From NCBI GenBank assembly GCA_020248915.1, contig JADCGP010000011.1, forward strand, positions 183,356 to 247,355: 64,000 nucleotides of DNA, given 5' to 3'. This DNA comes from Rubrivivax sp. (lineage in GTDB: Bacteria; Pseudomonadota; Gammaproteobacteria; Burkholderiales; Burkholderiaceae_C). The position numbers and the translations under genes were made by a program. Of this stretch, positions 1-9,041 are shown piece after piece (position 1 is the first letter of the stretch; each line of letters opens with the position of its first letter). The notes below the pieces were generated by a model. That model worked only from the letters and a program-made list of their open reading frames with translations. It did not search any database and was not told the origin of the DNA.

Positions 1-39
1 GGCGCGGTGATCCAGGCCGACGACGGGCAGTCCATCTGA
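1..39 (+). CDS. C-terminal end of an unidentified protein (partial)
   Basis: The first 39 bases read in frame 1 as twelve codons ending in ...DDGQSI and a TGA stop. The fragment is too short to assign to a family. Its spacing of about 60 bp to the next gene on the same strand fits a coding 3' end, but an open frame of this length can occur by chance in GC-rich DNA. Confidence 0.4.
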   Translation, partial: GAVIQADDGQSI

Positions 40-99
40 GCGGGCGAGAAGCCCCGCCGGGCCGGCCCCTCCCGCCCTCGACCACGACCTTCCGTGCCG

Positions 100-777
100 A
101 TGCCTCCGCGTGCGCTGACCCCGCTGGAAGCCCGCGTGCTGGGCGTGCTGGTTGAGAAGCAGGCCACCGTCCCCGACACCTACCCGCTGAGCCTGAACGC
201 GCTCGTCCTCGGGTGCAACCAGAAGACCGCGCGCGACCCGGTGATGGAGACGGACGACGCGCAGGTGATGGCCGCCCTCGACGGCCTGAAGTCGCTGGCG
301 CTGGTGGTCGAGAGCAGCGGCGGGCGGGTCGCGCGGTACGAGCACAACGCGCCGCGTGCGCTCGGCCTGCCCGGCGCCTCGGTGGCGCTGCTGGCCACGC
401 TGGTGCTGCGCGGCCCGCAGACCGGCGCCGAACTGCGCGCGCACAGCGAGCGGCTGCACCGCTTCGCCGACCTGTCCTCGGTCGAGGCCTTCCTGGACGA
501 ACTGGCGTCGCGGCAGCCGGCGCGCGTGGTCCGGCTCGCGCGCGCGCCGGGCGAGCGCGAGGCGCGCTGGGCCCACCTGCTGTGCGGCGAGCCGGTGCTG
601 CCGGCCCGGCTGGCCGCGGCGCCCACGGCCGGCAACGGCGAGGATGGTCTCGCCGAAGGCGCCACCGCCGCGGGCGAACTGGCGGCTCTGAAGGCCGAGC
701 TGGCGCGCCAGGCCGTGCGCATCGACGAACTCGAGGTCCTGGTGCGCAGCCTGGCGGCCGCGCCGCGGCCGCACTGA
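100..777 (+). CDS. yceH: YceH family protein (DUF480/UPF0502)
   Basis: The 225-residue product has the DUF480 layout: an N-terminal winged-helix half beginning LTPLEARVLGVLVEKQ, the hallmark SLNALVLGCNQKT stretch near residue 35, and a second winged-helix half. The last 30 residues (ALKAELARQAVRIDELE) form a predicted short coiled coil, as in E. coli YceH (about 215 aa). The ATG at 100 is preferred over an in-frame GTG at 94 because the family starts close to the LTPLEARVLG segment. No clear Shine-Dalgarno is visible. Molecular function is not established; the fold suggests nucleic-acid binding. A thioesterase gene follows after 10 bp and is probably co-transcribed. Confidence 0.88.
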   Translation: MPPRALTPLEARVLGVLVEKQATVPDTYPLSLNALVLGCNQKTARDPVMETDDAQVMAALDGLKSLALVVESSGGRVARYEHNAPRALGLPGASVALLATLVLRGPQTGAELRAHSERLHRFADLSSVEAFLDELASRQPARVVRLARAPGEREARWAHLLCGEPVLPARLAAAPTAGNGEDGLAEGATAAGELAALKAELARQAVRIDELEVLVRSLAAAPRPH

Positions 778-787
778 CGGAGCCGCC

Positions 788-1210
788 ATGCTGCGCTTCA
801 CCCTGCCCGAGCAGAAGAAGTTCGTCCACGAGATCGTCATCCCGCTGCGCTGGGGCGACATGGACGCCATGGGCCACATCAACAACACGGTCTACTTCCG
901 CTACTTCGAGATCGCTCGCCTGGACTGGATCTTCCGGGTCGGCGGCAGCACCGACCTGTCGGGCCAGGGCCCGGTGATCGTCAACGCGTTCTGCAACTTC
1001 CTGCGCCAGCTCGAGTTCCCGGGCGACGTGCTCGTCCGGCAGTACGTCGCGCACCCCGGCCGCAGCAGCTTCGACACCTACCTGACCCTGGAGCGCACCG
1101 ACATGCCGGGCGTGATCTGGGCCGAGGGTGGCGCGCGCACGGTGTGGACCGACTACAAGGCCAGGAAGTCGGTGCCGATGCCCGACTGGTTCCGCGCGCT
1201 GCTCGAGTGA
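788..1210 (+). CDS. Acyl-CoA thioesterase, 4HBT/YbgC-like hotdog protein
   Basis: This 140-residue protein matches single-hotdog 4-hydroxybenzoyl-CoA thioesterase-type enzymes. It carries the motif RWGDMDAMGHINNTVYFRYFE near residue 20, which holds the family's catalytic Asp and the GHxNN turn. It is expected to hydrolyse short or aromatic acyl-CoA esters in the cytoplasm; the substrate cannot be read from sequence. The start is supported by a GGAG three bases upstream of the ATG region and by the family length of 130-150 aa. It directly follows yceH. Confidence 0.85.
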   Translation: MLRFTLPEQKKFVHEIVIPLRWGDMDAMGHINNTVYFRYFEIARLDWIFRVGGSTDLSGQGPVIVNAFCNFLRQLEFPGDVLVRQYVAHPGRSSFDTYLTLERTDMPGVIWAEGGARTVWTDYKARKSVPMPDWFRALLE

Positions 1211-1262
1211 CCCCGGCGAAAGCGCGCGCCGCAGCCAGCGCGGCGGCGTCCTCGGCGGCCTC

Positions 1263-1934
1263 CTAGTCGGCCATCGAATACGGCCCGCCCGCCGCGAGCG
1301 CGCGCTGCCAGGCCGGCCGGGCGTGGCAGCGCGCCAGCCAGTCCTGCAGCCGCGGGTGGCGCGCGTCGAGCAGGCCGCGCGCCGACGCCGCCTCGACGGG
1401 AAAGCTCATCTGGATGTCGGCGGCCGTGAACTCGGCGCCGGCGAACCACGGCCGCCCCGACAGCTCCGACTCCAGGAAGCGCAGCTGGCGCTCGATGTTG
1501 GGCATCAGGAAGCTGGCGTCGACCTTGTCGGCGATCGCCCGCGCGATGGGCCGCACGAAGAACGGCAGCGGCGCCGAGCGCACCTTGGCGAACACCAGCT
1601 TCATCAGCAGCGGCGGCATCGCGCTGCCCTCGGCGAAGTGCAGCCAGTAGGTGAAGCGGCGCCGTTCCTCGGTGCCGGCCGCCGGCCGCAGCCGCCCGCC
1701 GCCGTGGGCGTCGAGCAGGTACTCGACGATGGCGCCCGACTCGGCCACCGTGATGTCGCCGTCGGTGATCACGGGCGACTTGCCGAGCGGGTGCACGCGC
1801 TCGAGCTCGGGCGGCGCGTACATCGTCTTCGGGTCGCGCGCGTAGCGCCGGATCTCGTAGGGCAGCCCGAGCTCCTCGAGCAGCCACAGGATGCGCTGCG
1901 AGCGCGAGTTCTCGAGGTGGTGCAGCGTGATCAT
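1263..1934 (-). CDS. Glutathione S-transferase family protein
   Basis: The 223-residue product has an N-terminal thioredoxin-like GST domain (ITLHHLENSRSQRILWLLEE, PLGKSPVITDGD, then the glutathione-binding ESGAI) and an all-helical C-terminal domain from about residue 90 (FTAADIQMSFPVEA is the capping-box region). The Ser/Arg-rich SRSQR segment at residues 10-14 suggests a beta- or theta-like catalytic serine. GSTs conjugate or reduce electrophiles with glutathione in the cytosol. The start at 1934 is chosen because homology begins immediately there. A GACAAT box lies 6 bp upstream, so the mRNA may be leaderless. Confidence 0.88.
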   Translation of the reverse strand: MITLHHLENSRSQRILWLLEELGLPYEIRRYARDPKTMYAPPELERVHPLGKSPVITDGDITVAESGAIVEYLLDAHGGGRLRPAAGTEERRRFTYWLHFAEGSAMPPLLMKLVFAKVRSAPLPFFVRPIARAIADKVDASFLMPNIERQLRFLESELSGRPWFAGAEFTAADIQMSFPVEAASARGLLDARHPRLQDWLARCHARPAWQRALAAGGPYSMAD

Positions 1935-1940
1935 CGGCGG

Positions 1941-1946
1941 ATTGTC
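1941..1946 (-). promoter_or_regulatory. -10-like box GACAAT next to the GST start
   Basis: On the minus strand GACAAT is followed by CCGCCG and then the ATG at 1934. No Shine-Dalgarno fits in between. Transcription from such a box would start at or next to the ATG. The same arrangement recurs before pyrD, rpiA, earP and rph. Confidence 0.45.
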
Positions 1947-2052
1947 GCTGCTGCGCCGCGCCGTCCGCGGGCCGTTCACGGGCGGCTCGATGGTGGCTCG
2001 AGGACGGCTCGGGGCGGGCCGAAGGCCGCCCGCCGGCCGCCCGGCCGGCGCG

Positions 2053-2580
2053 CTACAGCAGCGCGTAGGTGGTGGTGGCGTGCGCGGCCAGCGCGCCATC
2101 GGCGCCGGCGATCTCGATCTCGCCGAAGGCCAGGCTGCGGCCCATCCGCAGCACCCGCGCCGTCACCCGGGCCGTGCCGCCCGGGCCGGGAATCGGGCGC
2201 AGGAAACTGGTCTGCAGCTGCACGGTGCCCATCGGCTTGAAGCCGCCCAGCCTCGTCATCACCGCGAGGACCATCGCCGTGTCGGCCGCGGCCATCATCG
2301 TCTGCCCGCAAAGCACGCCGCCGGCGTGCACATGGCGGGGCGCCACGGGGAGCGCGAGCACGACCTCGCCCGGACGCGCCTCGAGCACTTCGAGCCCGAG
2401 CTCGCCCAGCCAGGGGGCGAACAGCGTGCCCAGGGCGTCCTGCAGCATGCGCAGGTCGACGGGCGCGCCCGCGGGCGAGGGCGCCGCCATCCCACCGGCC
2501 GCGGCAGCCGGTGGCGACGGGGGCGACAGTGGAGACGTTGGCGACGCGGGAACGTCGGGCGACGGAGCCGGCTCGGGCAT
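2053..2580 (-). CDS. PaaI-family thioesterase
   Basis: The 175-residue protein has a low-complexity Pro/Ala/Ser-rich N-terminus (about 40 residues) followed by a hotdog domain. The segment HVHAGGVLCGQTMMAAADTAM corresponds to the PaaI HGG-type active-site helix, where Asp is the usual catalytic residue. It should hydrolyse acyl-CoA thioesters, often aromatic ones. The start at 2580 is set by a well-placed AGGAG on the minus strand. The gene diverges from scoA across 164 bp that must hold both promoters. Confidence 0.8.
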   Translation of the reverse strand: MPEPAPSPDVPASPTSPLSPPSPPAAAAGGMAAPSPAGAPVDLRMLQDALGTLFAPWLGELGLEVLEARPGEVVLALPVAPRHVHAGGVLCGQTMMAAADTAMVLAVMTRLGGFKPMGTVQLQTSFLRPIPGPGGTARVTARVLRMGRSLAFGEIEIAGADGALAAHATTTYALL

Positions 2581-2744
2581 GGGGCACTCCTGGGCGCGCA
2601 GCGGACCCACGGCCCGCAGGGCGAGCGCCACGACCCGGAGGGCGGGCGGATTCTATGCAGCGGCCTGCAGCGGCTCCGTCATCCGACTTGGTAGTACGCT
2701 TTGGGCTTCGACGTCCCTTCCGGTCCGCAGCGGGCCGCCCCAGC

Positions 2745-3452
2745 ATGCGCAAGATCTACCCCAGCGCCGCCGCGGCGCTCGACGGCATCGTCCGCGACAG
2801 CCAGCTGCTTGCCGTCGGCGGCTTCGGCCTGTGCGGCATCCCCGAGGCGCTGATCGAGGCGCTGCGCGCGTCCGGCGCGAAGAACCTCACCGTCGTCAGC
2901 AACAACGCCGGCGTCGACGGCTTCGGCCTGGGCAAGCTGCTCGAGACGCGCCAGATCCGCAAGATGATCTCCAGCTACGTCGGCGAGAACAAGGAGTTCG
3001 AGCGCCAGTACCTGGCCGGCGAGCTCGAGCTCGAGTTCACGCCGCAGGGCACGCTGGCCGAGAAGCTGCGCGCGGGCGGCGCCGGCATCCCGGCCTTCTT
3101 CACGCGCACCGGCGTGGGCACGATGGTGGCCGAGGGCAAGGAGACGCGCGAGTTCGACGGCAAGACCTACGTGATGGAGCGCAGCCTGGTGCCCGACGTG
3201 TCGCTCGGCAAGGCCTGGATGGCCGACGAGAGCGGCAACCTGGTGTTCCGCCGTACGGCACGCAACTTCAACCCGGCGGTCATCATGGCCGGCCGGATCA
3301 GCGTGGTGGAGGTCGAGAAGATCGTTCCCACCGGCAGCATCGACCCCGACGCCGTGCACCTGCCGGGCATCTACGTGCACCGCCTCGTGCTGAACCCGAA
3401 CCCGGAGAAGCGCATCGAGAAGCGCACGATCCGCGACAAGGCCCCGGCCTGA
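2745..3452 (+). CDS. scoA: 3-oxoacid CoA-transferase subunit A
   Basis: The 235-residue product is the alpha subunit of succinyl-CoA:3-oxoacid CoA-transferase. It opens with [14 protein letters not shown] and the glycine-rich [14 protein letters not shown]oA-binding loop near residue 25, and includes the [18 protein letters not shown] segment typical of ScoA. With ScoB it moves CoA from succinyl-CoA to acetoacetate (or a related 3-oxoacid), linking ketone-body or polyhydroxybutyrate breakdown to the TCA cycle. The ATG at 2745 matches the family start. scoB follows after 19 bp in one operon. Confidence 0.92.
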   Translation: MRKIYPSAAAALDGIVRDSQLLAVGGFGLCGIPEALIEALRASGAKNLTVVSNNAGVDGFGLGKLLETRQIRKMISSYVGENKEFERQYLAGELELEFTPQGTLAEKLRAGGAGIPAFFTRTGVGTMVAEGKETREFDGKTYVMERSLVPDVSLGKAWMADESGNLVFRRTARNFNPAVIMAGRISVVEVEKIVPTGSIDPDAVHLPGIYVHRLVLNPNPEKRIEKRTIRDKAPA

Positions 3453-3471
3453 CCCGACGAAGGAGCGACAC

Positions 3472-4113
3472 ATGCCCTGGACCCAGGAACAGATGGCCGA
3501 GCGTGCGGCCAAGGAGCTGCAGGACGGCTTCTACGTCAACCTCGGCATCGGCATCCCGACGCTGGTGGCCAACTACGTGCCCAAGGACATCACCGTCTGG
3601 CTGCAGAGCGAGAACGGCATGCTCGGCATCGGCCCGTTCCCGACCGAGGACGAGATCGACGCCGACCTGATCAACGCCGGCAAGCAGACCGTGACGACGA
3701 TCCCCGGCTCCAGCATCTTCGGCAGCCACGACAGCTTCGCGATGATCCGCGGCGGCAAGATCAACCTCAGCATCCTCGGCGCGATGCAGGTCAGCGAGCG
3801 CGGCGACCTGGCCAACTGGATGATCCCCGGCAAGATGGTCAAGGGCATGGGCGGCGCGATGGACCTGGTGGGCGGGGTGAAGAGCGTCGTCGTGCTGATG
3901 GAGCACGTGGCGCGCAAGAAGGACGGCTCGGGCTTCGAGCTGAAGATCCTGCCCCGGTGCACGCTGCCGCTCACCGGCGTGCAGGTGGTCGACCGCATCG
4001 TCACCGACCTGTGCGTGCTCGACGTGACGCCGCACGGGCTGAAGGTGGTCGAGCTGGCCCCCGGCGTCACCCGCGACGAGGTGCAGGCCAAGACCGGCGT
4101 GCCGCTGCAGTAG
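3472..4113 (+). CDS. scoB: 3-oxoacid CoA-transferase subunit B
   Basis: The 213-residue beta subunit carries the catalytic glutamate in [14 protein letters not shown] (Glu47), which forms the glutamyl-CoA thioester intermediate. The upstream [17 protein letters not shown] and the later [13 protein letters not shown] are standard ScoB segments. A clear AAGGAG lies 8 bp before the ATG. The full length and intact catalytic residue indicate a working enzyme with ScoA. The next gene (ggt) starts 12 bp downstream and may be read through. Confidence 0.93.
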   Translation: MPWTQEQMAERAAKELQDGFYVNLGIGIPTLVANYVPKDITVWLQSENGMLGIGPFPTEDEIDADLINAGKQTVTTIPGSSIFGSHDSFAMIRGGKINLSILGAMQVSERGDLANWMIPGKMVKGMGGAMDLVGGVKSVVVLMEHVARKKDGSGFELKILPRCTLPLTGVQVVDRIVTDLCVLDVTPHGLKVVELAPGVTRDEVQAKTGVPLQ

Positions 4114-4125
4114 CGCGGCCTCCGC

Positions 4126-6021
4126 ATGGCCGGCCGCGTGCCCATCGCGCGCACCCTGTGCGCGCTGGCGTCGGGCACCTTGCTCGGCCTGCTGCTGGCG
4201 GGCTGCGGCGCGCCGGCCGTCACGGGGTCTGCGACGCAGACCGGCCTCGGGCCTTCGCCGGCAGACACCGTGCTGCCCGAGGCGGCCACGCCCGGTCGGG
4301 CCGCGCCGGCCGGTTCGACGCCGAGGCCCTCGTTCGCGCGCGAGGCGGTGGCTGCCGCGCACCCGCTGGCGTCCGAGGCGGGGGCCGCGCTGCTGGCGGC
4401 CGGCGGCAATGCGCTCGACGCGGCGATCGGGGCACAGTTCGTGCTGTCGGTCGTCGAGCCACAGGCCAGCGGCCTGGGCGGCGGCGGCTTTCTGCTGCAC
4501 TGGGACGGCCGCGAAGTGGCCGCCTGGGATGGGCGCGAGACCGCCCCCGCGGCGGCCGGGCCGGACTGGTTCCTGCGTGCCGACGGCACGCCGCTGCCGA
4601 TGGCTGCCGCCGTCGCCAGCGGGCGCTCCGTCGGCGTGCCGGGCCTGGTGTCGATGCTCGAGGCGGCCCACCGCGCGTACGGCCGGCTGCCGTGGGCGCG
4701 GCTGCTGCAGCCGGCGATCGCGCTGGCCGAGCAGGGGCATGCTGTCGGCCCGCGGCTGCACGCCCTGCTGCAGGCCGAGATGCAGGGCAGCGGCGCGCTG
4801 GCGCGCGACCCGCAGGCCCGCGCGCACTTCCTCGATGCCGAGGGCCGGCCGTGGCCGGTCGGGCATGTGCTGCGCAACCCGGCGCAGGCGGCCGTGCTTC
4901 GCGCCGTGGCGCGCGACGGCGCGGCAGCGCTGCACCGTGGCGCGGTCGCCGCGGACATCGTGCGCCGTGCCGCCGCGCACGGGGCGCCGGGCGCCCAGCC
5001 GGCGCCGGCCGGGCGGATGACGGCAGCGGACCTCGAGCGCTACCGCCCGCAGCGGCGCGCCGCGCTGTGCGCCGACTGGGCGCCGCACTGGCGCGTGTGC
5101 GGCATGCCGCCGCCGTCGGCCGGGCAGCTCACGCTGATGCAGACGCTCGGCATCGTCGAGCGCCTCGGGCGCGGCGCCGCCGCGCCGCCGGCCGGGGCCG
5201 CCGACGCCGACTGGCTGCACCGCTTCACCGAGGCCCAGCGGCTCGCCTTCGCCGACCGCAACCGCCACGTCGGCGACCCCGACTTCGTCGCGCCGCCGTC
5301 CGGGCGCTGGGACAGCCTGCTCGACGCGGGCTATCTCGACGCCCGCGCCGCCCGCGTCGGGCCGCGCAGCATGCGGCAGGCGCCCGCGGGCGACCCTGCC
5401 GCGCCCGCCCTCGCCCTGGCCGCACCCGCGGCCGCGCCCGAGGGCGGCACGACGCACGTCAGCGTGGTCGACGCCGTCGGGCGCGCCGTGGCGCTGACCA
5501 GCAGCATCGAGGCGATGTTCGGTGCGCGGCTGATGAGCGACGGCGGTACCGGCCTGCCGGGCGGCTTCCTGCTCAACAACCAGCTGACCGACTTCTCCTT
5601 CGTGCCGTCCGACGCCCAGGGCCGGCCGCTGGCCAACCGGGTCGAGGGCGGCAAGCGGCCGCGCTCGAGCATGAGCCCGACGCTCGTCTTCGACCGCCGC
5701 GACGGTCGCCTGGCGATGGTGACCGGCTCGGCACTGGGCGCGCACATCATCCCGGCGGTGGCGCGCACGCTGGTCGGCACGCTGCGCTGGCAGCTGCACC
5801 CGCAGGACGCGGTGGCGCTGCCCCAGGTGTCGGCGCTGAACGGGCCGACCCTGCTCGAGGCCGGGCGCTTCGAGCCTGCGGTCGTGCAGGCGCTGCGCGA
5901 GCGCGGGCACGAGGTGGTGGAGCAGCCGCTGCCCACCGGGCTGAGCGCGCTGGCCTGGCGCGACGGCGCCTGGCACGGCGCGGCCGATCCGCGGCGCGAG
6001 GGCGCGGTGCGAGGGCGATGA
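4126..6021 (+). CDS. ggt: Gamma-glutamyltransferase, predicted lipoprotein
   Basis: The 631-residue precursor begins with a lipoprotein signal ending LLLAGC (Cys27), so it is probably anchored in an envelope membrane facing the periplasm. The large-subunit part contains SGLGGGGFLLHWDG. Autocleavage should occur before Thr442 in GGTTHVSVVD, which is the N-terminal nucleophile of the small subunit. GKRPRSSMSPTLVF is the conserved oxyanion and substrate region. The enzyme cleaves glutathione and other gamma-glutamyl amides. Length fits the family (about 580) plus the signal and an Ala/Pro-rich linker. Its stop overlaps the next ATG. Confidence 0.92.
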   Translation: MAGRVPIARTLCALASGTLLGLLLAGCGAPAVTGSATQTGLGPSPADTVLPEAATPGRAAPAGSTPRPSFAREAVAAAHPLASEAGAALLAAGGNALDAAIGAQFVLSVVEPQASGLGGGGFLLHWDGREVAAWDGRETAPAAAGPDWFLRADGTPLPMAAAVASGRSVGVPGLVSMLEAAHRAYGRLPWARLLQPAIALAEQGHAVGPRLHALLQAEMQGSGALARDPQARAHFLDAEGRPWPVGHVLRNPAQAAVLRAVARDGAAALHRGAVAADIVRRAAAHGAPGAQPAPAGRMTAADLERYRPQRRAALCADWAPHWRVCGMPPPSAGQLTLMQTLGIVERLGRGAAAPPAGAADADWLHRFTEAQRLAFADRNRHVGDPDFVAPPSGRWDSLLDAGYLDARAARVGPRSMRQAPAGDPAAPALALAAPAAAPEGGTTHVSVVDAVGRAVALTSSIEAMFGARLMSDGGTGLPGGFLLNNQLTDFSFVPSDAQGRPLANRVEGGKRPRSSMSPTLVFDRRDGRLAMVTGSALGAHIIPAVARTLVGTLRWQLHPQDAVALPQVSALNGPTLLEAGRFEPAVVQALRERGHEVVEQPLPTGLSALAWRDGAWHGAADPRREGAVRGR

Positions 6022-6959
6022 GGCCGCCGGGCGCGCTGCGGTGGCCGCGGGGCGCCGCCGGGCCGGCCGCCGCGGCGGCAGTCGCGGGCCTGCTGCTTGC
6101 GCCGGGCGTGGATGCGCAGCAGCGTGCGGTGGCGACGTGGCCGGAGCAGCACCGGCCGCTGCATCCGCATCCGCATCCGCACCCACAGCCGGAGCCGCAG
6201 CCGCAGCCGCAGCCGCAGCCCGCACCCCAGTTCGGCGTCTTCGTCGCCCCCGACGGCCAGGCGCTCGACCTCGAGTGGCACCTGCCTGCAGGTCCGGCGC
6301 AGGCCCTCGTGACGCTGCAGCACGGCTTCGCGCGCCGCTGCGCCAACCTGCGCGGGCTGGCCCAGGACTTCGCCGCGGAGGGCTACGCCACGCTATGCAT
6401 CAATGCCGACATGGCGCGCGGCGCGCCCGCACTGGCCGCGGCGCTGGCCTCGGCGCTGGCGGCGCCCCCTCCCGACACCGGCCTGCAGCTGCCGGACGGG
6501 AGTGCGCTGCCGCCGCGCGTGATCGTGGCCGGGCACTCGGCAGGCGGCCTGTTCGCGTCGCGGGTGGGTGCCGGGCTGGCCGAGCGGGCCCCGGGCATGC
6601 TCGCGGCGGTGCTGCTGTTCGACCCCGTGGGTGGCGCCGATCTGGGCGCGGCGCTGCAGCGCGTGCGGCAGCCTGCGCGCGGCGGCCCCGCGCCGCCGGC
6701 GCTGGCGCTGCTCGCGCCGCCCTCGCGCTGCAACGCCGGCCCGCGGGCGCGGGACGCGCTGCAGGTCGCGCTTCACGCCGCCGCGGCGACGGTAGTCGAG
6801 GTCGGGCAGGGCACGCACCTGGACGCCGAGGGCAGCGACACCGAGATCGTGGCCGTCTGGGCCTGCCGCGAGGGTGCGCCGCGCGACACGGCGGTGCGGC
6901 AGCTGCGCGAGACGGCGCTCGCGTTTGCACGCGCCGCGCTCAGCGCGCCGCGTCCCTGA
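6018..6959 (+). CDS. Secreted alpha/beta-hydrolase with His-Pro/Gln-Pro linker
   Basis: The 313-residue protein starts at an ATGA overlap with ggt. It has a signal-like N-terminus ([19 protein letters not shown]), a low-complexity His-Pro/Gln-Pro stretch at residues 49-71, and then an alpha/beta-hydrolase domain. [15 protein letters not shown] gives the oxyanion strand and [15 protein letters not shown] holds the nucleophilic serine. A C-terminal His in [11 protein letters not shown] is a candidate for the triad. The product is probably periplasmic or secreted; the substrate is unknown. The 3' end overlaps convergent pyrD by 20 bp. Confidence 0.8.
   Translation: MRPPGALRWPRGAAGPAAAAAVAGLLLAPGVDAQQRAVATWPEQHRPLHPHPHPHPQPEPQPQPQPQPAPQFGVFVAPDGQALDLEWHLPAGPAQALVTLQHGFARRCANLRGLAQDFAAEGYATLCINADMARGAPALAAALASALAAPPPDTGLQLPDGSALPPRVIVAGHSAGGLFASRVGAGLAERAPGMLAAVLLFDPVGGADLGAALQRVRQPARGGPAPPALALLAPPSRCNAGPRARDALQVALHAAAATVVEVGQGTHLDAEGSDTEIVAVWACREGAPRDTAVRQLRETALAFARAALSAPRP
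6162..6230 (+). repeat. CCG-rich codon repeat encoding HP then QP dipeptides
   Basis: Four tandem CAY-CCN codon pairs are followed by a run of CAG/GAG-CCG pairs, giving (HP)4 then QP/EP repeats in the alpha/beta-hydrolase. It is a simple-sequence tract likely to vary in copy number between strains. Confidence 0.85.
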
Positions 6960-8016
6960 CCGCGGCGTCCCCTGGCGCCACGTCCCTCAGCGCGGCAGCC
7001 ACCTCGGGCACCAGCTCGGGCCCGCGGTAGATCAGCCCGGTGTAGAGCTGCACCAGCGTCGCGCCGGCCTCCAGCTTGGCGCGCGCGTCCGCGCCGGAGA
7101 GGATGCCGCCGACGCCGATGATGGGCAGCGCGGGCAGCGCCGCGCGCAGGCGGCGGATGATGCGGTTGCTGGCCTGCAGCAGCGGCCGGCCCGACAGGCC
7201 GCCCGCCTCCTGCGCGTGGGGCAGTCCGGCCACCGCGTCGCGCGCGACCGTCGTGTTGGTGGCGATCACGCCGTCCAGGCCGTGGCGCACCAGCGTGGCG
7301 GCGATCAGGTCGACCTGCGACTCGTCGAGGTCGGGGGCGATCTTCACGAACATCGGCACCCGGCGGCGCTGAGCGCGCGCCAGCTCCTCGCGCCGCGCCA
7401 CCAGCGCGCCCAGCAGCGCGTCGAGCGCCGCGTCGCCCTGCAGCTCGCGCAGGTTCTGCGTGTTGGGGCTCGAGATGTTGACGGTGACGTAGTCGGCGTG
7501 CGGGTACACCCCCTCGAGGCCGGCCAGGTAGTCGTCCGCGGCCTGCTCGATGGGCGTGGCCGCGTTCTTGCCGATGTTCAGCCCGATCACGCCGCCGGCA
7601 GCGCGGAAGCTGCTGGCTGCGCGGACGTTGGCCAGGAAGGCGTCCAGCCCGTCGTTGTTGAAGCCGAGCCGGTTGATCAGCGCCTCGGCCTGCACCAGCC
7701 GGAACACGCGCGGCTTCGGGTTGCCCGGCTGCGGCCGCGGGGTCACGGTGCCGACCTCTACGAAGCCGAAGCCCATCGCGCCCAGGCCGTCGATGCAGCG
7801 GCCGTTCTTGTCCAGGCCGGCGGCCAGGCCGACGCGGTTGGGAAAACGCAGCCCGGCCACCGTGACCGGGTCGGCCACGCGTGGCTGCGCCCACAGGCAG
7901 CGCGCGGGCGTGTGCTGCAGCCGCGCCACGGCGTCGAGCATCAGGTCGTGGGCGCGCTCGGGGTCGAGTCGGAACAGGAACGGGCGCGCGATCGGGTAGG
8001 GCACGGCGGGCAGCAT
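6940..8016 (-). CDS. pyrD: Dihydroorotate dehydrogenase (quinone), class 2
   Basis: The 358-residue product carries the class 2 signatures: an N-terminal membrane-associating helix ([16 protein letters not shown]), the FMN region [20 protein letters not shown], and the catalytic serine in [22 protein letters not shown] and IGVGGI complete the FMN site. It oxidises dihydroorotate to orotate in pyrimidine synthesis and passes electrons to quinone at the inner membrane. The start at 8016 is immediately preceded by a GACAAT box with 6 bp spacing. It diverges from rpiA. Confidence 0.95.
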   Translation of the reverse strand: MLPAVPYPIARPFLFRLDPERAHDLMLDAVARLQHTPARCLWAQPRVADPVTVAGLRFPNRVGLAAGLDKNGRCIDGLGAMGFGFVEVGTVTPRPQPGNPKPRVFRLVQAEALINRLGFNNDGLDAFLANVRAASSFRAAGGVIGLNIGKNAATPIEQAADDYLAGLEGVYPHADYVTVNISSPNTQNLRELQGDAALDALLGALVARREELARAQRRRVPMFVKIAPDLDESQVDLIAATLVRHGLDGVIATNTTVARDAVAGLPHAQEAGGLSGRPLLQASNRIIRRLRAALPALPIIGVGGILSGADARAKLEAGATLVQLYTGLIYRGPELVPEVAAALRDVAPGDAAVRDAAR

Positions 8017-8022
8017 CGGGCG

Positions 8023-8028
8023 ATTGTC
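8023..8028 (-). promoter_or_regulatory. -10-like box GACAAT next to the pyrD start
   Basis: On the minus strand GACAAT is followed by CGCCCG and the pyrD ATG, with no Shine-Dalgarno. This predicts a leaderless pyrD transcript. Confidence 0.45.
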
Positions 8029-8128
8029 GCAACGCCAGCGGCCGCTGCCGGCCGCCGGTCGCGGCGCCGGCGGGGGCCACGACGGCCACTGGGGCGGGCA
8101 GGGCTCCGGTGTCATCCAGACCGCCCTC

Positions 8129-8134
8129 GATAAT
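8129..8134 (+). promoter_or_regulatory. -10-like box GATAAT next to the rpiA start
   Basis: GATAAT is followed by seven bases and the rpiA ATG at 8142. A transcript initiated from it would begin at or within 1-2 nt of the start codon. No obvious -35 was found upstream. Confidence 0.45.
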
Positions 8135-8141
8135 CGACGCC

Positions 8142-8801
8142 ATGACGCAAGACGAACTGAAGGCCCTGGTCGGCCGCGCGGCGCTGCAGTACGTGCCGCC
8201 GGGCGGCCTGGTGGGCGTGGGCACCGGAAGCACGGTGAACCACTTCATCGACGCGCTGGCCACGCTGCCGCGGCCGGTGGCCGGCGCGGTCAGCAGCAGC
8301 GAGGCCAGCACCGCGCGCCTGCGTCGGCACGGCATCCCGGTGCTCGAGCCTGGCGCGGTCGAGCGGCTGCCCGTCTACGTCGACGGTGCCGACGAGATCG
8401 ACCCGCGCGGCTTCATGACCAAGGGCGGCGGCGCCGCGCTGACGCGCGAGAAGATCGTCGCCGAACTCGCCGAGCGCTTCGTCTGCATCGTCGACCAGAG
8501 CAAGCAGGTGCCCGCGCTCGGCGGCTACCCGGTGCCGGTGGAGGTGATCGAGATGGCGGCGCCGCGGCTCGTGCGGCGCTTCGCGGCGCTGGGCGGCCAG
8601 GCGCGGCTGCGCCCCGGCGTGCGCACCGACAACGGCCACCCGCTGCTCGACGTGCACGGACTGGTCATCGAGGACCCGTCCGCCTTCGAGCGCGAGGTCA
8701 ACCAGTGGCCGGGTGTCGTCACGGTGGGCATCTTCGCGCAGCAGCGCGCGCACGTCTGCCTGGTGGGCACGCCCGAGGGCGTGCGCACGCTGGTGTTCTA
8801 A
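8142..8801 (+). CDS. rpiA: Ribose-5-phosphate isomerase A
   Basis: The 219-residue protein shows all RpiA landmarks: [16 protein letters not shown] (phosphate-binding loop), [31 protein letters not shown] (catalytic Asp/Glu and Lys) and the C-terminal [13 protein letters not shown]. It interconverts ribose-5-phosphate and ribulose-5-phosphate in the pentose phosphate pathway. Length equals the family norm (about 219). The ATG at 8142 is where homology starts; the start lacks a Shine-Dalgarno but has a GATAAT box 7 bp away. It diverges from pyrD over 125 bp. Confidence 0.95.
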   Translation: MTQDELKALVGRAALQYVPPGGLVGVGTGSTVNHFIDALATLPRPVAGAVSSSEASTARLRRHGIPVLEPGAVERLPVYVDGADEIDPRGFMTKGGGAALTREKIVAELAERFVCIVDQSKQVPALGGYPVPVEVIEMAAPRLVRRFAALGGQARLRPGVRTDNGHPLLDVHGLVIEDPSAFEREVNQWPGVVTVGIFAQQRAHVCLVGTPEGVRTLVF

Positions 8802-8834
8802 TGTCCGTACCGATTCAGCCGCCCCCGAGGTGAC

Positions 8835-9041
8835 ATGGCCAAGCCGAACTACGCCTTCGAGAAGAGGCAGCGCGAACTCGCGAAGAAGCGACGCAAGGAG
8901 GAGAAGGCCTTGCGCAAGACGCATCCGCACCCGCCTGGCGGGGAAGGCGCAGAAGGCGCGGCGGGCGCGGAGGGCGAGCCCGCCGCCGAGGCCGTGACGC
9001 CCGCGGTCAGCGGGACGGCAGGAGATCCGGCGCCGCGCTGA
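8835..9041 (+). CDS. Small conserved basic protein of unknown function
   Basis: This 68-residue protein begins MAKPNYAFEKRQRELAKKRRKEEK, a strongly basic helix found as a conserved short protein in Burkholderiales. The second half is Ala/Gly/Glu-rich and probably disordered. A GAGGTG sits just before the ATG as a ribosome binding site. The Lys/Arg-rich head suggests nucleic-acid or ribosome contact, but no function is established. Its last 35 bp overlap the 3' end of convergent mnmC. Confidence 0.75.
   Translation: MAKPNYAFEKRQRELAKKRRKEEKALRKTHPHPPGGEGAEGAAGAEGEPAAEAVTPAVSGTAGDPAPR

Noticed and set aside
3298..6225. A very long minus-strand open frame (about 975 codons) opposite scoB and ggt
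   Set aside because: It is antisense to genes with clear families, has low-complexity Arg/Ala/His-rich translation and arises from GC-rich codon bias. The same applies to many other long antisense frames in this window.
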